From Methylocystis sp. (lineage in GTDB: Bacteria > Pseudomonadota > Alphaproteobacteria > Rhizobiales > Beijerinckiaceae), in the NCBI GenBank assembly GCA_022843405.1, contig JALHNQ010000006.1:1-64000 (forward strand): DNA of 64,000 nt. Direction: 5' to 3'. Below the pieces are notes generated by a model that did not search any database, was not told where the DNA came from, and saw only the letters and a list, made by a program, of their open reading frames with translations. The number at the start of each line of letters is the position of its first letter. Position 1 is the first letter of the stretch. The position numbers were made by a program, and so were the translations under genes. This document shows, piece after piece, positions 9,045-18,832 of this stretch.

Positions 9045-9668
9045 ATGACGAGGAAACGCATTCTCGTCCCGTTTGTAGTCGCCGTCTGCCTGGGACCGGG
9101 CGCCGTCCGGGCGCAGATCAAGGCGGAGCATCCCCGCCATTGCGTGATGAGCGTCGGTCCGACGCAAATGATGTTCAGCGCCTTTCAGGAGAACGGGACC
9201 GACGCGATATTTTGCCGGCATGTGCCGACGCTGGGCCCGACGATGATCATTCTCGATGCGCAGCAGGTCGAGCTGCGCGACATGAACATCGAAATTCGCG
9301 TGCTGCGAAACGTCGGGCAGAAGGACTGGCGCGACGATCTCGACGCCAACACGGTCGCCGTCTTGCCGCCGAAGAAATATCTGGCGGACAAGGGCACGGC
9401 GAGCTTCACCCATAATTTCGTCAGCGACGGCGACTATATCGCGCTCGTCAGGGCGACGAGCGACGACGGCGCCAAGGAATATGTCGGTCAATATGACTTC
9501 TCCGTCGGCGAGACGGCGGAATGGTATGTCGCGCTGGGACTGATGTCGCTTGTCGGCGCTGGCGCCGCGCTGGGCATGTGGCGCCGCCGCCGCAAGGCGG
9601 CGCGACCAGAGGCGGGAGCGGGTCGGATAGTCGTTAGCCCTTCGTCAATCGCTTGTGATTGCGATTGA
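9045..9668 (+). CDS. Hypothetical exported protein with C-terminal membrane anchor
   Basis: A 207-residue protein with a signal peptide (MTRKRILVPFVVAVCLGPG...VRAQ), a beta-rich middle with two Cys (HCVMSVGP and IFCRHVPT) and a C-terminal transmembrane helix (WYVALGLMSLVGAGAALGMW) followed by Arg-rich residues. It should face the periplasm, anchored at its C-terminus. The segment SFTHNFVSDGDYIALVRATSDDG looks like an immunoglobulin-like fold. No known family is recognised. A strong GGAGGG precedes the ATG. Its 3' end overlaps the next gene by 35 bases on the other strand. Confidence 0.65.
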   Translation: MTRKRILVPFVVAVCLGPGAVRAQIKAEHPRHCVMSVGPTQMMFSAFQENGTDAIFCRHVPTLGPTMIILDAQQVELRDMNIEIRVLRNVGQKDWRDDLDANTVAVLPPKKYLADKGTASFTHNFVSDGDYIALVRATSDDGAKEYVGQYDFSVGETAEWYVALGLMSLVGAGAALGMWRRRRKAARPEAGAGRIVVSPSSIACDCD

Positions 9669-9903
9669 CGCGCTTGGCGTAAACGGCGAGGGCGCGATCG
9701 GCGGCGAGATGCGGCTGGCCGGCCGCTATGCTCCTCGCGGCCTCCATGCTGGCGTCGGTTGCGGCTTTGATCTTTTCATCGACCATCAGCTGGCTCTCGC
9801 GCCTGCCATGCGCGCCGCCGGTGGCGATTTTCAGCAGTCGCAAGCCCATTACCTGATTGGCCACGAAGCTCATCTTGAGCGCGTCGGAGAAAAACTTGTT
9901 CAT
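9634..9903 (-). CDS. Hypothetical small helical protein
   Basis: An 89-residue, Ala-rich and basic protein (MNKFFSDALKMSFVANQVMGLRLLKIATGG... ending RALAVYAKRVNRNHKRLTKG). It has no signal peptide and is predicted to be mostly helical. The amphipathic start and the AxxxAxxS helical middle recall small phasin-like or envelope-stress proteins of methylotrophic alphaproteobacteria, but this is not a firm match. It overlaps the preceding gene's 3' end. Confidence 0.55.
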   Translation of the reverse strand: MNKFFSDALKMSFVANQVMGLRLLKIATGGAHGRRESQLMVDEKIKAATDASMEAARSIAAGQPHLAADRALAVYAKRVNRNHKRLTKG

Positions 9904-10012
9904 TCCTATTCGACTTCTGCGCATCGCCGCCTCCTGTCAAGGTAAATAGCGCGGCCAGAGCATTGGCCAACTGACCAGTTGGCGATGTTGCAAGGAAGTT
10001 GCGTGAAATGCG

Positions 10013-10235
10013 CTACGCCATCGCCGAGCGCAAACCGAGGCGCTCGACGAAGGGATCGAAATCCCTGTCGCTGTAGAGCAGCGGCAGATCGCTTTCGATG
10101 CAGCGCGTGGCGATGATGGTGTCGATGGTTTTCCTCGGCGTCACGCCGAGCGCGCGCAGCTGGCGATAATTCTTCGCGGCGCGGAGGGCGTTTTCCTTGC
10201 CGCCGAGTTCGATGATCGTAAGAGTGGAGGCGTTG
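10013..10235 (-). pseudogene. C-terminal remnant of a VapC-like PIN-domain toxin
   Basis: The minus frame reads LTIIELGGKENALRAAKNYR, then LRALGVTPRKTIDTIIATRC and IESDLPLLYSDRDFDPFVER, then LGL and a stop. This is the second half of a PIN ribonuclease, with the late acidic residues in DTIIA and SDRDFD. The first half, with the DTSV-type first Asp, is missing: the frame runs straight into a GC-rich inverted-repeat element at about 10238, and beyond that lies uvrB. No antitoxin gene remains. The cut by the repeat is the likely cause of loss, but a deletion could have happened first. Confidence 0.75.
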
Positions 10236-10237
10236 GT

Positions 10238-10393
10238 TTGATTTGCCCCCTCCCCAACCCTCCCCCGCTTCGCGGGAGAGGGAGCAGACTCGGCGTTTCA
10301 TCGGGATTTCGCTGGCGCCGATCGTTAGCGTCCCCTCTCACGCGTAGCGGGGGAGGGACAGAGAGGGGGACTTCCCGCTTCCATCCCGCGCGC
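10238..10393. repeat. Inverted-repeat element between vapC remnant and uvrB
   Basis: About 140-155 bases with an imperfect 40-bp inverted repeat at the ends. The left arm has CCCCCTCCCC and CCTCCCCCGCTTCGCGG; the right arm has CGTAGCGGGGGAGGGA and GAGAGGGGGA. It is similar in style to, but distinct in sequence from, the pair around the DUF559 gene. It occupies the whole leader of uvrB. Confidence 0.65.
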
Positions 10394-10413
10394 GTCTCCC
10401 CCATATTGCCGCC

Positions 10414-12978
10414 ATGGCCTCTCCCCCTAAAAAGCCCAGAGACCCGGCGCGGCCGACCCGCGCCAAGGCGGCGAAGCCGGAAGTAGCGCCGCTCGCGCCG
10501 CATCTCATGCAACTCCTTAATCCCGGGCTGGCGCCGGGTTTCGGCGAGGCGCCGCAGGCCGCCTATGACGCCGCCTCGATCCAGGGTCTCGACGAGGAGG
10601 ACATCGAGAAATACGGGCTCGGCGAAGGCTTCCATGCGGGCGGCGGGGTGCAGGCGACCGCCGACAGACTCGCCGAACTGCTGCGCCTTGGCGATCCGAA
10701 CATCCGCGACCAAAAGCCCTGGACCCCGCATCGGCCCGAGCGGCCGCCAAAATCCGAAGGCGGCGTGCGGTTCGAACTGGTCTCGGACTATTCGCCGAAG
10801 GGCGATCAGCCGGCGGCGATCGAGGAGCTGGTCAAGGGAATCGCCGCGCAGGAACGCGACCAGGTGCTGCTCGGCGTCACCGGATCGGGCAAGACCTTCA
10901 CCATGGCGAGCGTGATCGAACGCGTGCAGCGGCCGGCGCTGATTCTCGCGCCGAACAAGACGCTCGCGGCGCAGCTCTATGGCGAGTTTAAGAGCTTCTT
11001 TCCCAATAACGCCGTCGAGTATTTCGTCTCCTACTACGACTATTACCAGCCCGAAGCCTATGTGCCGCGCTCGGACACTTACATCGAGAAAGAATCCTCG
11101 GTGAACGAGCAGATCGACCGCATGCGCCACGCCGCAACGCGCGCGCTCTTAGAGCGCGACGACGTCATCATCGTCGCGTCGGTCTCATGCATCTATGGCA
11201 TCGGGTCGGTCGAGACCTATACAGCGATGACCTTCTCGGTGACGCTCGGCGAGAAGCTGGAGCAGCGACAGCTCGTCACCGATCTCGTCGCGCTGCATTA
11301 TCGCCGCACCGGCGCCGATTTCACTCGCGGAACTTTTCGCGTGCGCGGCGATACGGTGGATATTTTCCCGGCGCATTATGAGGACCGCGCCTGGCGCGTG
11401 AGCTTCTTTGGCGACGAGGTGGAGTCGATTTCGGAATTTGATCCGCTCACCGGCAAGAAGACCGTCGATCTCGAATTCGTGAAGGTCTACGCAAATTCGC
11501 ATTATGTGACGCCGCGCCCGACGCTTCTGCAGTCGATCAAGGCGATCAAGGACGAATTGCGCGCGAGACTCGACGAATTATACCGCTCAGGGCGTCTGGT
11601 GGAGGCGCAGCGGCTGGAGCAGCGCACGCGCTTCGATCTCGAAATGATGGAGGCGACCGGCTCCTGCGCCGGCGTCGAGAATTATTCGCGCTACCTCACC
11701 GGCCGCAAGCCGGGCGAACCGCCGCCGACGCTTTTCGAATATCTACCCGACAATGCGCTGGTCTTCGCCGACGAGAGCCATGTGTCGGTTCCGCAGATCG
11801 GCGGCATGTATAAGGGCGACTTCCGCCGTAAGGCGACGCTCGCCGAATATGGCTTCCGTTTGCCGTCCTGCATGGACAATCGGCCTTTGCGCTTCGAGGA
11901 ATGGGACGCGATGCGGCCGCAGACCGTGGCGGTCTCGGCGACGCCGGGCAATTGGGAGCTCAATCAGACCGGCGGCGTCTTCGTCGAACAGGTCATTCGC
12001 CCGACCGGACTGATCGATCCGCCGGTCGAGGTGCGCCCGGCGCGCGCCCAGGTCGACGATCTACTCGACGAAACGCGGGCGACCGCGCAGATCGGCTATC
12101 GCTCGCTGGTCACCGTGCTTACCAAGCGCATGGCGGAAGATTTGACCGAATATCTGCATGAGAACGGCGTGCGCGTACGCTACATGCATTCAGACATCGA
12201 CACGATCGAGCGCATCGAGATCATCCGCGATCTGCGGCTCGGCGCCTTCGACGTGCTGGTCGGCATCAATCTTTTGCGCGAAGGGTTGGATATTCCCGAA
12301 TGCGGGTTGGTGGCGATCCTCGACGCGGACAAGGAAGGCTTTCTGCGTTCCGAGACCTCGCTCGTGCAAACCATCGGCCGCGCCGCGCGCAATATCGACG
12401 GCCGCGTGATTCTCTACGCCGACCAGATCACCGGTTCGATGAAGCGCGCGATCGACGAGACCAATCGCCGCCGGGCGAAGCAGGAAGCCTATAATCGCGA
12501 GCACAACATCACGCCGGCCTCGATCAAGCGCGGCATCGCCGACATTCTCGGCTCGGTCGCCGAGCAGGACCATGTGACGGTCGATACTGGCTATGACATC
12601 GCGCCCGGGCATAATCTCGCGGCGACGATCGCCGATCTCGAAAAGCGCATGAAGGCGGCGGCGGCCGATCTCGCCTTCGAGGAGGCGGCGCGCATGCGCG
12701 ATGAAATCCAGCGGCTGCAGCGCGCCGAATTGCTCGCCGAGGCGAGCCCGCAATTTCGCGCGTCCTTCGGACGGGGAGGGCGCGGCGCCATACGCCGCGA
12801 CGAAGCGGAAAAACTCGCCACCCGGGCGCATAAGCCGACCGACGCCGACATGGGACCGCATAATTTCGGCGGCGGCGAAGCGCGGCCCTTGGGGCGGCTC
12901 ACGCCGCCGCCACGTGTCTCGCCACGCTCGTCAGGCGGCAAGCCAGGCACAAGGACCGTAAAGGGCAAGCCGAAGTGA
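10414..12978 (+). CDS. uvrB: UvrABC system protein B
   Basis: An 854-residue excinuclease subunit that verifies DNA damage and loads UvrC. After an N-terminal extension of about 120 residues, common in alphaproteobacteria, the core begins [20 protein letters not shown]. Walker A is [10 protein letters not shown], the damage-probing beta-hairpin is in [20 protein letters not shown], the helicase motifs include [18 protein letters not shown], and [14 protein letters not shown] and QTIGRAARN follow. The UVR domain that contacts UvrC lies near the end ([20 protein letters not shown]). The tail is Gly/Arg/Pro-rich and probably disordered. Confidence 0.97.
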   Translation: MASPPKKPRDPARPTRAKAAKPEVAPLAPHLMQLLNPGLAPGFGEAPQAAYDAASIQGLDEEDIEKYGLGEGFHAGGGVQATADRLAELLRLGDPNIRDQKPWTPHRPERPPKSEGGVRFELVSDYSPKGDQPAAIEELVKGIAAQERDQVLLGVTGSGKTFTMASVIERVQRPALILAPNKTLAAQLYGEFKSFFPNNAVEYFVSYYDYYQPEAYVPRSDTYIEKESSVNEQIDRMRHAATRALLERDDVIIVASVSCIYGIGSVETYTAMTFSVTLGEKLEQRQLVTDLVALHYRRTGADFTRGTFRVRGDTVDIFPAHYEDRAWRVSFFGDEVESISEFDPLTGKKTVDLEFVKVYANSHYVTPRPTLLQSIKAIKDELRARLDELYRSGRLVEAQRLEQRTRFDLEMMEATGSCAGVENYSRYLTGRKPGEPPPTLFEYLPDNALVFADESHVSVPQIGGMYKGDFRRKATLAEYGFRLPSCMDNRPLRFEEWDAMRPQTVAVSATPGNWELNQTGGVFVEQVIRPTGLIDPPVEVRPARAQVDDLLDETRATAQIGYRSLVTVLTKRMAEDLTEYLHENGVRVRYMHSDIDTIERIEIIRDLRLGAFDVLVGINLLREGLDIPECGLVAILDADKEGFLRSETSLVQTIGRAARNIDGRVILYADQITGSMKRAIDETNRRRAKQEAYNREHNITPASIKRGIADILGSVAEQDHVTVDTGYDIAPGHNLAATIADLEKRMKAAAADLAFEEAARMRDEIQRLQRAELLAEASPQFRASFGRGGRGAIRRDEAEKLATRAHKPTDADMGPHNFGGGEARPLGRLTPPPRVSPRSSGGKPGTRTVKGKPK

Positions 12979-12990
12979 GGCGCGTTTCAT

Positions 12991-13049
12991 TCTCCCCGTG
13001 AGGGGATCGTTGGCCTTCCCTCTCCCGCATCGCAGGAGAGGGACGGGGA
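12991..13049. repeat. Short GC-rich palindromic element between convergent genes
   Basis: CTCCCCGTGAGGGGA and CCCTCTCCCGCATCGCAGGA followed by GAGGG form two hairpins in the space between the convergent uvrB and degP-type genes. The motif family matches the longer repeats at 10238 and 3256. It may stop transcription in both directions, though no T-tract is present. Confidence 0.5.
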
Positions 13050-13053
13050 AGTT

Positions 13054-14526
13054 CTATTCGACCGGCAAGGCGACGAAATGCGCATCGCCCTGGCCGTTCG
13101 CGACGATGAGCAGGGCGGTTTTCTTGCCGTCGCTTTTCAACGCCTTGACCTTCTTGACCACCTCCGCCGGATCGCTGACCGCTTCCTGATTGACCTCGAG
13201 CAGCACCTCGCCGGGCTGGAGGCGCTTTTCCGCCGCATCCGAGCGCGGATCGACCGCGGTGATGACGACGCCGCCCTTGACGGTGTCCTTGATCTGGAAA
13301 CGCGCCCGCAACTCGTCGGAGAGGCGCGACAGTTCAAGCCCCAGCACGCTCTGCGACGATCCGCCGGCGCCGTCGGACTTCTCCTTGTCGCCGTCCTTCG
13401 ATGCGACTTTCTCACCATCCTCGAGCCTGCCGAGCTTGACGGTCTTGGTCAGCTCCTTGCCGCCCCGCACGATGACGAGTTCGACATCCCTGCCGACCGG
13501 GGTCGCCGCGACGAGCTTGGGCAGGTCGCGCGACTCCTTGATCGGCTTGCCGTCGAATTTGATGATCACGTCGCCGGCTTTCAGCCCGGCCGGCTTCGAG
13601 GGTCCCTTGTCGTCGATGCCGGCGACAAGCGCGCCCCGCGTCGCGCCGAGATTAAGCGTCTCGGCGATTCCGTCGTCGATGTTCTGAATGCGGACTCCCA
13701 GCCAGCCGCGACGAGTCTCGCCGAATTGCTGCAACTGCTCGATGACGGGTTGAACCGTATTCGCCGGCGTCGCAAAACCGATGCCGACCGAACCGCCGGA
13801 GGGCGACAGGATCGCGGTGTTGATGCCGATAACCTCGCCGTCCATGTTGAACAGCGGGCCGCCGGAATTGCCTTTGTTGATCGAGGCGTCGGTCTGGATG
13901 TAGTTGTCGTAGGGTCCGCTATCAATGTTGCGGTTGCGCGCCGAAACGATGCCGGCCGTCACCGACCCGCCAAGCCCGAACGGGTTGCCGACGGCGAGCA
14001 CCCAGTCGCCGACCTTGGCCTTGTCGCTGTCGCCGAATTTGACTGCCTTCAGCGGCTTTTCGGGCTTTACCCGTAATACGGCGACGTCGACTTTCTGATC
14101 CTTGCCGAGAACCTCCGCCTTGAGCTTCTGGCCGTCATTGAAGATGACCGTCACTTCATTGGCGTCGGCGATCACATGGTTGTTGGTGATCACAATTCCC
14201 GAGGGATCGATCACGAATCCGGAGCCGAGCGAACTTGACCTGCGCTGACGCGGCATTTCGGGCGCGCCCTGGCCGCGTCGCCGGAAAAATTCTTCGAATA
14301 GATCGTCGAAAGGCGCGCCCGGTCCGACTCCCGGCGGCATCTGCGGGCCTTCGCCGTTCTTGCTGCGCTTGGCCTCGACGGTCTGAGTCGCGGAAATGTT
14401 GACGACGGCGTCCTGAACTTTCTCAGCGAGTTCGGACAGGGAATCCGGGCCTTTCGCGGCGGCTGGCGTTAATGAAATAAGCAGGGCCACAAAACCAGCG
14501 GCCACATAAGCCTGGAGCACCTTCAT
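13054..14526 (-). CDS. Do-type serine endopeptidase (DegP/MucD)
   Basis: A 490-residue periplasmic HtrA protease and chaperone. It has a signal peptide (MKVLQAYVAAGFVALLIS... ending AAAK) and a trypsin-like domain with the triad His in ITNNHVIADANEV, Asp in DVAVLRVKPEKPL and Ser in INKGNSGGPLFN. Two PDZ domains follow: GWLGVRIQNIDDGIAE and a second one starting in the segment QSVLGLELSRLSDELRARF. A Gly/Pro-rich Q-linker-type region sits before the protease domain (FEEFFRRRGQGAPEMPRQRR). The start has GGAGAT eight to twelve bases upstream. Confidence 0.94.
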   Translation of the reverse strand: MKVLQAYVAAGFVALLISLTPAAAKGPDSLSELAEKVQDAVVNISATQTVEAKRSKNGEGPQMPPGVGPGAPFDDLFEEFFRRRGQGAPEMPRQRRSSSLGSGFVIDPSGIVITNNHVIADANEVTVIFNDGQKLKAEVLGKDQKVDVAVLRVKPEKPLKAVKFGDSDKAKVGDWVLAVGNPFGLGGSVTAGIVSARNRNIDSGPYDNYIQTDASINKGNSGGPLFNMDGEVIGINTAILSPSGGSVGIGFATPANTVQPVIEQLQQFGETRRGWLGVRIQNIDDGIAETLNLGATRGALVAGIDDKGPSKPAGLKAGDVIIKFDGKPIKESRDLPKLVAATPVGRDVELVIVRGGKELTKTVKLGRLEDGEKVASKDGDKEKSDGAGGSSQSVLGLELSRLSDELRARFQIKDTVKGGVVITAVDPRSDAAEKRLQPGEVLLEVNQEAVSDPAEVVKKVKALKSDGKKTALLIVANGQGDAHFVALPVE

Positions 14527-14692
14527 CCGATATCTCCAAAGATGAGAGGACGCAGATATAGGCGGAAACGCCTTCGACAAAAAGAGGCGTCTCGGCTGGA
14601 GCCTCGAAACGGCGTTCCGCAGTTGTCTCGGCGCGAAGCGAGCTTTAGCGTCAAATGGCGACGGTCGGGATGTGAATTTGTCGGAACGCAAA

Positions 14693-16591
14693 ATGTCGAG
14701 ATTTTTGCGCGCTGTTTTAGAGCGATTGTTCGGCCACGGAATATTTTCACCGATCGGCAGCCCTTCCCGTATCAATGAATTTCTCGCGCCGCCACGACAC
14801 GATGCAATCATCCGCCGGATCAGCGAACTGTCGGAGCCGGACCCGGAGATAGGCGAACATGCGCAAGCTTATGGGCTAAGCGCCGAGGATGTCGACGCGA
14901 CAATACAGCATTTTCGAAACATGCGCCTTTGTCTTGCTTTTCATGCGCTTTGTATCCGCGCAAAGGAAGACGCCGTGTTTCTTCAAACGCTCGGCGGACT
15001 GGCCGAACAATTTTTCACGTTCCCCGGCGTTAAAGAAGGCGACTTTACCCAAATGCGTCTGTTGGCGGAACGCAGGGTGCGAAGCAGCAAGGAAGCACAT
15101 ATCTGGGCGCAAATTGGCGCGCGCGCGCCTAAAGCAGCGGAAATCCTCGAAACGCGTTTTGGCGCAGCGGCTTTTTACCCCGGCTTCAGCGCATTCCTGG
15201 ATAGGACATTCGGGTGCCCCGAATTGGCGACAAAGGAAAATTTCGACGAGCAAAGCTATCTATTCGCCAATCGGGATGTGGTCGACGCCATCGCGAGGGG
15301 CGAGATCGCCTCCGCCCGCCTTCATTTTCTCACACATGGCGTTGAGGAGGGGCGACAGATCAGGGTTCGGCGCGACGCGTCCGGCGACGAGTTCACCTAT
15401 CCTTTGATCTTAACGCGTTCCCAGGCTTCCAACTTTCAAATAGGCGAAATCATCGCCGTTGAACAAGTCAAACGTTCGCAATTGCTTGCGACGGAAAGCA
15501 ATGTCGCGATAGCAGTGGTGGCCCCAAGCGAACCGCACGACGCGACGCAAACCTTTCGCTCGGAAAATTCAATCGGCGCCGGACGACTCGAGTTCGACGC
15601 GCTTGCAACGCAATGCGCATGGCGATCGGCGCCAGTCTATCTTGCGGCTTTTCGAGACGCCTGCGTCGAGATTGAAAACGGGATTCTGCTGTTCGAGCGC
15701 GACAAGGCTTGGGGCGATTCCTTTTTTGCGACGGTCCTCGCGCCGGGCGGCTTAAATCGCACGCCGGACATTTTTCCGCTGGACGGTCGCTATGGGTGGC
15801 TCAGACGCGCAGAGGCGGAGACGACATTGGATGTCGAGACGCCCGTCATGCTCGCCTGTTCTTGGGCCAGCCGCGTTAATCACGGGCATTGGCTGATGAA
15901 TTGCTTGTTTTCCGTTTACCTCGCGCTGGACGAACTCCGGTCCGAACGGCTGAAACTTCTATGCCCGCCGCTATCTGCGCGTCAGCGAGAAGAACTAGTT
16001 CGTCTGGGCGCGCCGCAGACAAGCATCATTGAAGCGTCGTCCCGTTACGTCACGGCGTCGAAGGTCATTTATCCTTCGCCGCTCACCACCAGCGCCAACA
16101 TGTTTCCCGGATCAATCTCCCTGCGATTTCTTGAATATGTCGCCGAGCGCTTCGCCTGCGGCGCGCAAGGTCGGACTGCGCCAATATACGTCTATGTCAG
16201 TCGGGAAGGCTTTGCGTCAGGGCGGCTGATGGCCAATGAGCGCCAGCTCGCCGAGGCGCTCGCAGACATTGGATTTACCGTCATCCGGCCGCATGAATTG
16301 AGCTTCTCCGAGCAAATCCATGCGATGTCGAATGCGGCGATCGTCATCGGGCAGTTCGGCGCCGCGCTTTGGAATACAGGCTTTGCGCCAAGACATGCGA
16401 AAATCGTTGAAATTGCGACGAGCAATTATGTTTCGAACGAATATCTATTCCTTTCGCATCTCTGCGGGCGCGAATTTTATCGCGTGATGATCGCCGCGGA
16501 GTCGCCCCAAAATCGGGCATATGAAGGAGAATCGTTTTCCTTCGATGCGCCGGTTCGCGAAATTGTCGCCCTCGCGCGCAAGCTGATGTGA
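14693..16591 (+). CDS. GT61 family (DUF563) glycosyltransferase
   Basis: A 632-residue protein with a helical N-terminal half and a C-terminal DUF563/GT61 domain. The latter shows HGHWLMNCLFSVYLALDEL, YVYVSREGFASGRLMANE, and HAMSNAAIVIGQFGAALWNT, the family signature near the end. Between the halves is FDEQSYLFANRDVVDAIARG followed by HFLTHGVEEGRQ, a unit like the NPDV...HY...GxxEGR repeats found in many bacterial surface glycosyltransferases. No signal peptide is seen. It likely adds a sugar to a surface glycan, with donor and acceptor unknown. A GTG at 14672 is an alternative start. Confidence 0.82.
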   Translation: MSRFLRAVLERLFGHGIFSPIGSPSRINEFLAPPRHDAIIRRISELSEPDPEIGEHAQAYGLSAEDVDATIQHFRNMRLCLAFHALCIRAKEDAVFLQTLGGLAEQFFTFPGVKEGDFTQMRLLAERRVRSSKEAHIWAQIGARAPKAAEILETRFGAAAFYPGFSAFLDRTFGCPELATKENFDEQSYLFANRDVVDAIARGEIASARLHFLTHGVEEGRQIRVRRDASGDEFTYPLILTRSQASNFQIGEIIAVEQVKRSQLLATESNVAIAVVAPSEPHDATQTFRSENSIGAGRLEFDALATQCAWRSAPVYLAAFRDACVEIENGILLFERDKAWGDSFFATVLAPGGLNRTPDIFPLDGRYGWLRRAEAETTLDVETPVMLACSWASRVNHGHWLMNCLFSVYLALDELRSERLKLLCPPLSARQREELVRLGAPQTSIIEASSRYVTASKVIYPSPLTTSANMFPGSISLRFLEYVAERFACGAQGRTAPIYVYVSREGFASGRLMANERQLAEALADIGFTVIRPHELSFSEQIHAMSNAAIVIGQFGAALWNTGFAPRHAKIVEIATSNYVSNEYLFLSHLCGREFYRVMIAAESPQNRAYEGESFSFDAPVREIVALARKLM

Positions 16592-16660
16592 TTGCGCGGC
16601 GGCTGATCGCGCCGTCAGCGCCCTATGACCGCGCTCATCGTCGAGGACCGCGTTTGCGCT

Positions 16661-17581
16661 TTACTTGCCTTTCTCCGGAGACGGCCTGTCCGCGCTCGGC
16701 GCGGCGCTCGCCTCCGGAGCTGAGAAAAAACGGAAGAATTCAGAACGCGGACTGATCAGGAAGCGCGTCTCGCCCGGCTTGAAAGCGCTTTCATAGGCTT
16801 GCATCGATCGATAGAAGGCGAAGAAGTCGGGATCGCGGCCAAAGGCTTCGGCGAAAATGCGGTTGCGCTCGGCGTCGCCTTCGCCCTTCATTTGGTCGGC
16901 TTGGCGTTGCGCCTCGGCTTTCAGCACGATGACGTCGCGATCGGCCTTGGCGGTGATTTTTTGCGCTTGCTCCGAACCCTGCGCGCGGTATTCCGCCGCT
17001 TCGCGCTGGCGCTCGGTCTGCATGCGACCGAAAACCTTTTCCGAAATCTGTTGCGGGAGATCGACGCGGCGGATGCGCGCATCGACGACCTGCACGCCGA
17101 ATTTTTGCGCCTCGCGGTCCGCCTGCTCCTTGATCTTCACCATCAACCTGGCGCGCTCGTCGCGCACGATCTGCTGCTGGTTGGCTTCGCTCAGCACGCG
17201 GCGGACGGCGGAGTTCAACACCGAACCGAGCTGATTATTCGCGCCCATGACGCTGTTGACGGTTTGATAAAAGCGCAATGCGTTGACGATGCGATAGCGG
17301 ATGAAGCTGTCCACCTCGAGCCGCTGATTGTCCGCGGCGAGAACTTCGAGATTCGGGCTTTCGACATCGAGGATGCGGTTGTCGAAGGTCACGACATTTT
17401 CGATGAGCGGAAATTTGAAGTGGAGGCCGGGCTGGGTGATGAGCCCGCGGCCGGCGACCGGCTCGCCGAGCCGCAGCACCAGCGCCTGCTCGGTTTGCGA
17501 CACGGTGAAGAGAGCGCCGCCGAGCCCGATGACGGCGAGGAGCGCGGCGAAGGCGAGCGTGAACAGTAGGCCGGACCTCAT
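16661..17581 (-). CDS. hflC: Protease modulator HflC
   Basis: A 306-residue SPFH/prohibitin-type protein. One N-terminal membrane helix (LLFTLAFAALLAVIGLGGAL) is followed by a periplasmic SPFH domain (VSQTEQALVLRLGEPVAGRG, then PGLHFKFPLIENVVTFD) and a long charged coiled coil (ERQREAAEYRAQGSEQAQKI). It forms the HflKC complex that surrounds and restrains the FtsH protease. Its start overlaps the hflK stop by four bases (ATGA). The C-terminal PSPEKGK tail is short and variable. Confidence 0.95.
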   Translation of the reverse strand: MRSGLLFTLAFAALLAVIGLGGALFTVSQTEQALVLRLGEPVAGRGLITQPGLHFKFPLIENVVTFDNRILDVESPNLEVLAADNQRLEVDSFIRYRIVNALRFYQTVNSVMGANNQLGSVLNSAVRRVLSEANQQQIVRDERARLMVKIKEQADREAQKFGVQVVDARIRRVDLPQQISEKVFGRMQTERQREAAEYRAQGSEQAQKITAKADRDVIVLKAEAQRQADQMKGEGDAERNRIFAEAFGRDPDFFAFYRSMQAYESAFKPGETRFLISPRSEFFRFFSAPEASAAPSADRPSPEKGK

Positions 17582-18717
17582 TTGCGGCCTCCCTGGAACG
17601 GCGCGAAAGCGGGCAGCGGCACGAAGGGCGTGACGTTCGCGCCGCCTTTCGACGGATCGTCGAGAATGACTTTCTCCGCGCCGCCCAACACGCGCTCCAT
17701 CGTCTCGATATAGAGACGCTGACGGGTAATGGTCGGCGCGTTCTTATACTGGGCGTAAATCTGCTCGAAACGGGACGCCTGGCCGCGCGCCTCGGCGACG
17801 ATCTGCTCGCGATAGGCTTCCGCCTCCTGCAGAATGCGCGCCGCGCCGCCGCGCGCCTCGGGCACCACGCGGTTAGCATATGCTTCCGCCTCATTGCCGA
17901 GCCGCTGCAAATCTTGCTGGGCGGCGGTCACGTCGCGAAAGGCTGCGATGACCTGTTGCGGCGGATCGACCGAGAGCAGCAGGACCTGCAGCACCAGGAC
18001 GCCGGCGTGATATTCGTCGAGCACCTTCTGCATCAACGCCTGACTGGCGGGCTCGATCAACTTGCGATCGGCGGTAAGAATCTTCTGAATTTGCGTCTGG
18101 CCGACGATCTCGCGCATGGCGCTTTCGGCCACGGCCTTCACTGTTCCCGCCTGATTGGCGACGTTGAAGGCGTAATCTTCGGGCTTAGAGGGATCAATCT
18201 GCCAGATGACGCGAAACTTGACGTCGGCGATATTCTCGTCGCCCGTCAGCATCAGGCTTTCTTCCGGCGCTTCCGGCCCGCGCGGAGCCGAGGGCGAGCC
18301 TCGGCGCCGACCGTCGACGATTCCCGACTCCTCGCGGAAGCCGACGTCGGTGATGTTACGGTCGGTGACCGCTAGCTTGAGCACCGACCCGATCGGACCC
18401 GGCAGATTGTAGTTCAGGCCCGCCTGGGTCTTGCCCATATATTTGCCAAAGATCAGATTGAGGCCGATCTCGTTGGGTCCGACCGTGTAAAGGCCCGACA
18501 GCAGCCATGCGAGCACGGCGACCAGCACCAGTATCGCGAAGCCGCGTCCGCCAAATCCGCTCGGCAGAATCTGTTTGAGGCCCTCCTGGCTGCGGCGCAG
18601 CATCTCTTCGAGGTCGGGCGGCTGGCCGGCTGGGCCTTGTCCCCATGGGCCTCCGGGCTGACCCCAGGGATTGTTATTCTGATTGCGCGGTCCGCCTTGA
18701 TCGCTGCTCCAGGGCAT
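17578..18717 (-). CDS. hflK: FtsH protease activity modulator HflK
   Basis: A 379-residue partner of HflC. The N-terminus is Gly/Pro/Asn/Gln-rich (MPWSSDQGGPRNQNNNPWGQ), as is usual for HflK, then comes one membrane helix (AILVLVAVLAWLLSGLY), the SPFH domain (TVGPNEIGLNLIFGKYMGKT), the DENIADVKFRVIWQI core and a coiled coil with Ala/Glu-rich repeats. The start at 18717 was chosen because this N-terminal signature begins there; the longer frame upstream is arginine-rich and improbable. It is divergent from the DUF202 membrane protein gene. Confidence 0.94.
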   Translation of the reverse strand: MPWSSDQGGPRNQNNNPWGQPGGPWGQGPAGQPPDLEEMLRRSQEGLKQILPSGFGGRGFAILVLVAVLAWLLSGLYTVGPNEIGLNLIFGKYMGKTQAGLNYNLPGPIGSVLKLAVTDRNITDVGFREESGIVDGRRRGSPSAPRGPEAPEESLMLTGDENIADVKFRVIWQIDPSKPEDYAFNVANQAGTVKAVAESAMREIVGQTQIQKILTADRKLIEPASQALMQKVLDEYHAGVLVLQVLLLSVDPPQQVIAAFRDVTAAQQDLQRLGNEAEAYANRVVPEARGGAARILQEAEAYREQIVAEARGQASRFEQIYAQYKNAPTITRQRLYIETMERVLGGAEKVILDDPSKGGANVTPFVPLPAFAPFQGGRK

Positions 18718-18832
18718 ATCGTCTCGCAGAAGGAGAAACCGCGGCGGTCGCGCCGCGTCGTCAATGTTATAGGGACTCGCGGCCGCTGCGGCAATGACGC
18801 GCCACCGCGGTGGTTGGGCAAGGGAGAACGAA

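Noticed and set aside
6983..9121. Minus-strand open frame of more than 700 codons
   Set aside because: It is antisense to the Atm1-type exporter and has a composition (Arg, His, Gln, Asp) typical of antisense shadows.
9971..9995. Palindrome GCCAACTGACCAGTTGGC near the vapC remnant
   Set aside because: It may be an old operator, but nothing nearby uses it, and it lies downstream of the remnant, not upstream.
10242..10383. GC-rich repeated blocks taken as a possible CRISPR array
   Set aside because: Only two arms in inverted orientation and no regular spacer units. It is an inverted-repeat element.
13078..14076. Plus-strand open frame of about 330 codons
   Set aside because: It is antisense to the DegP-type protease gene and has no recognisable domain.
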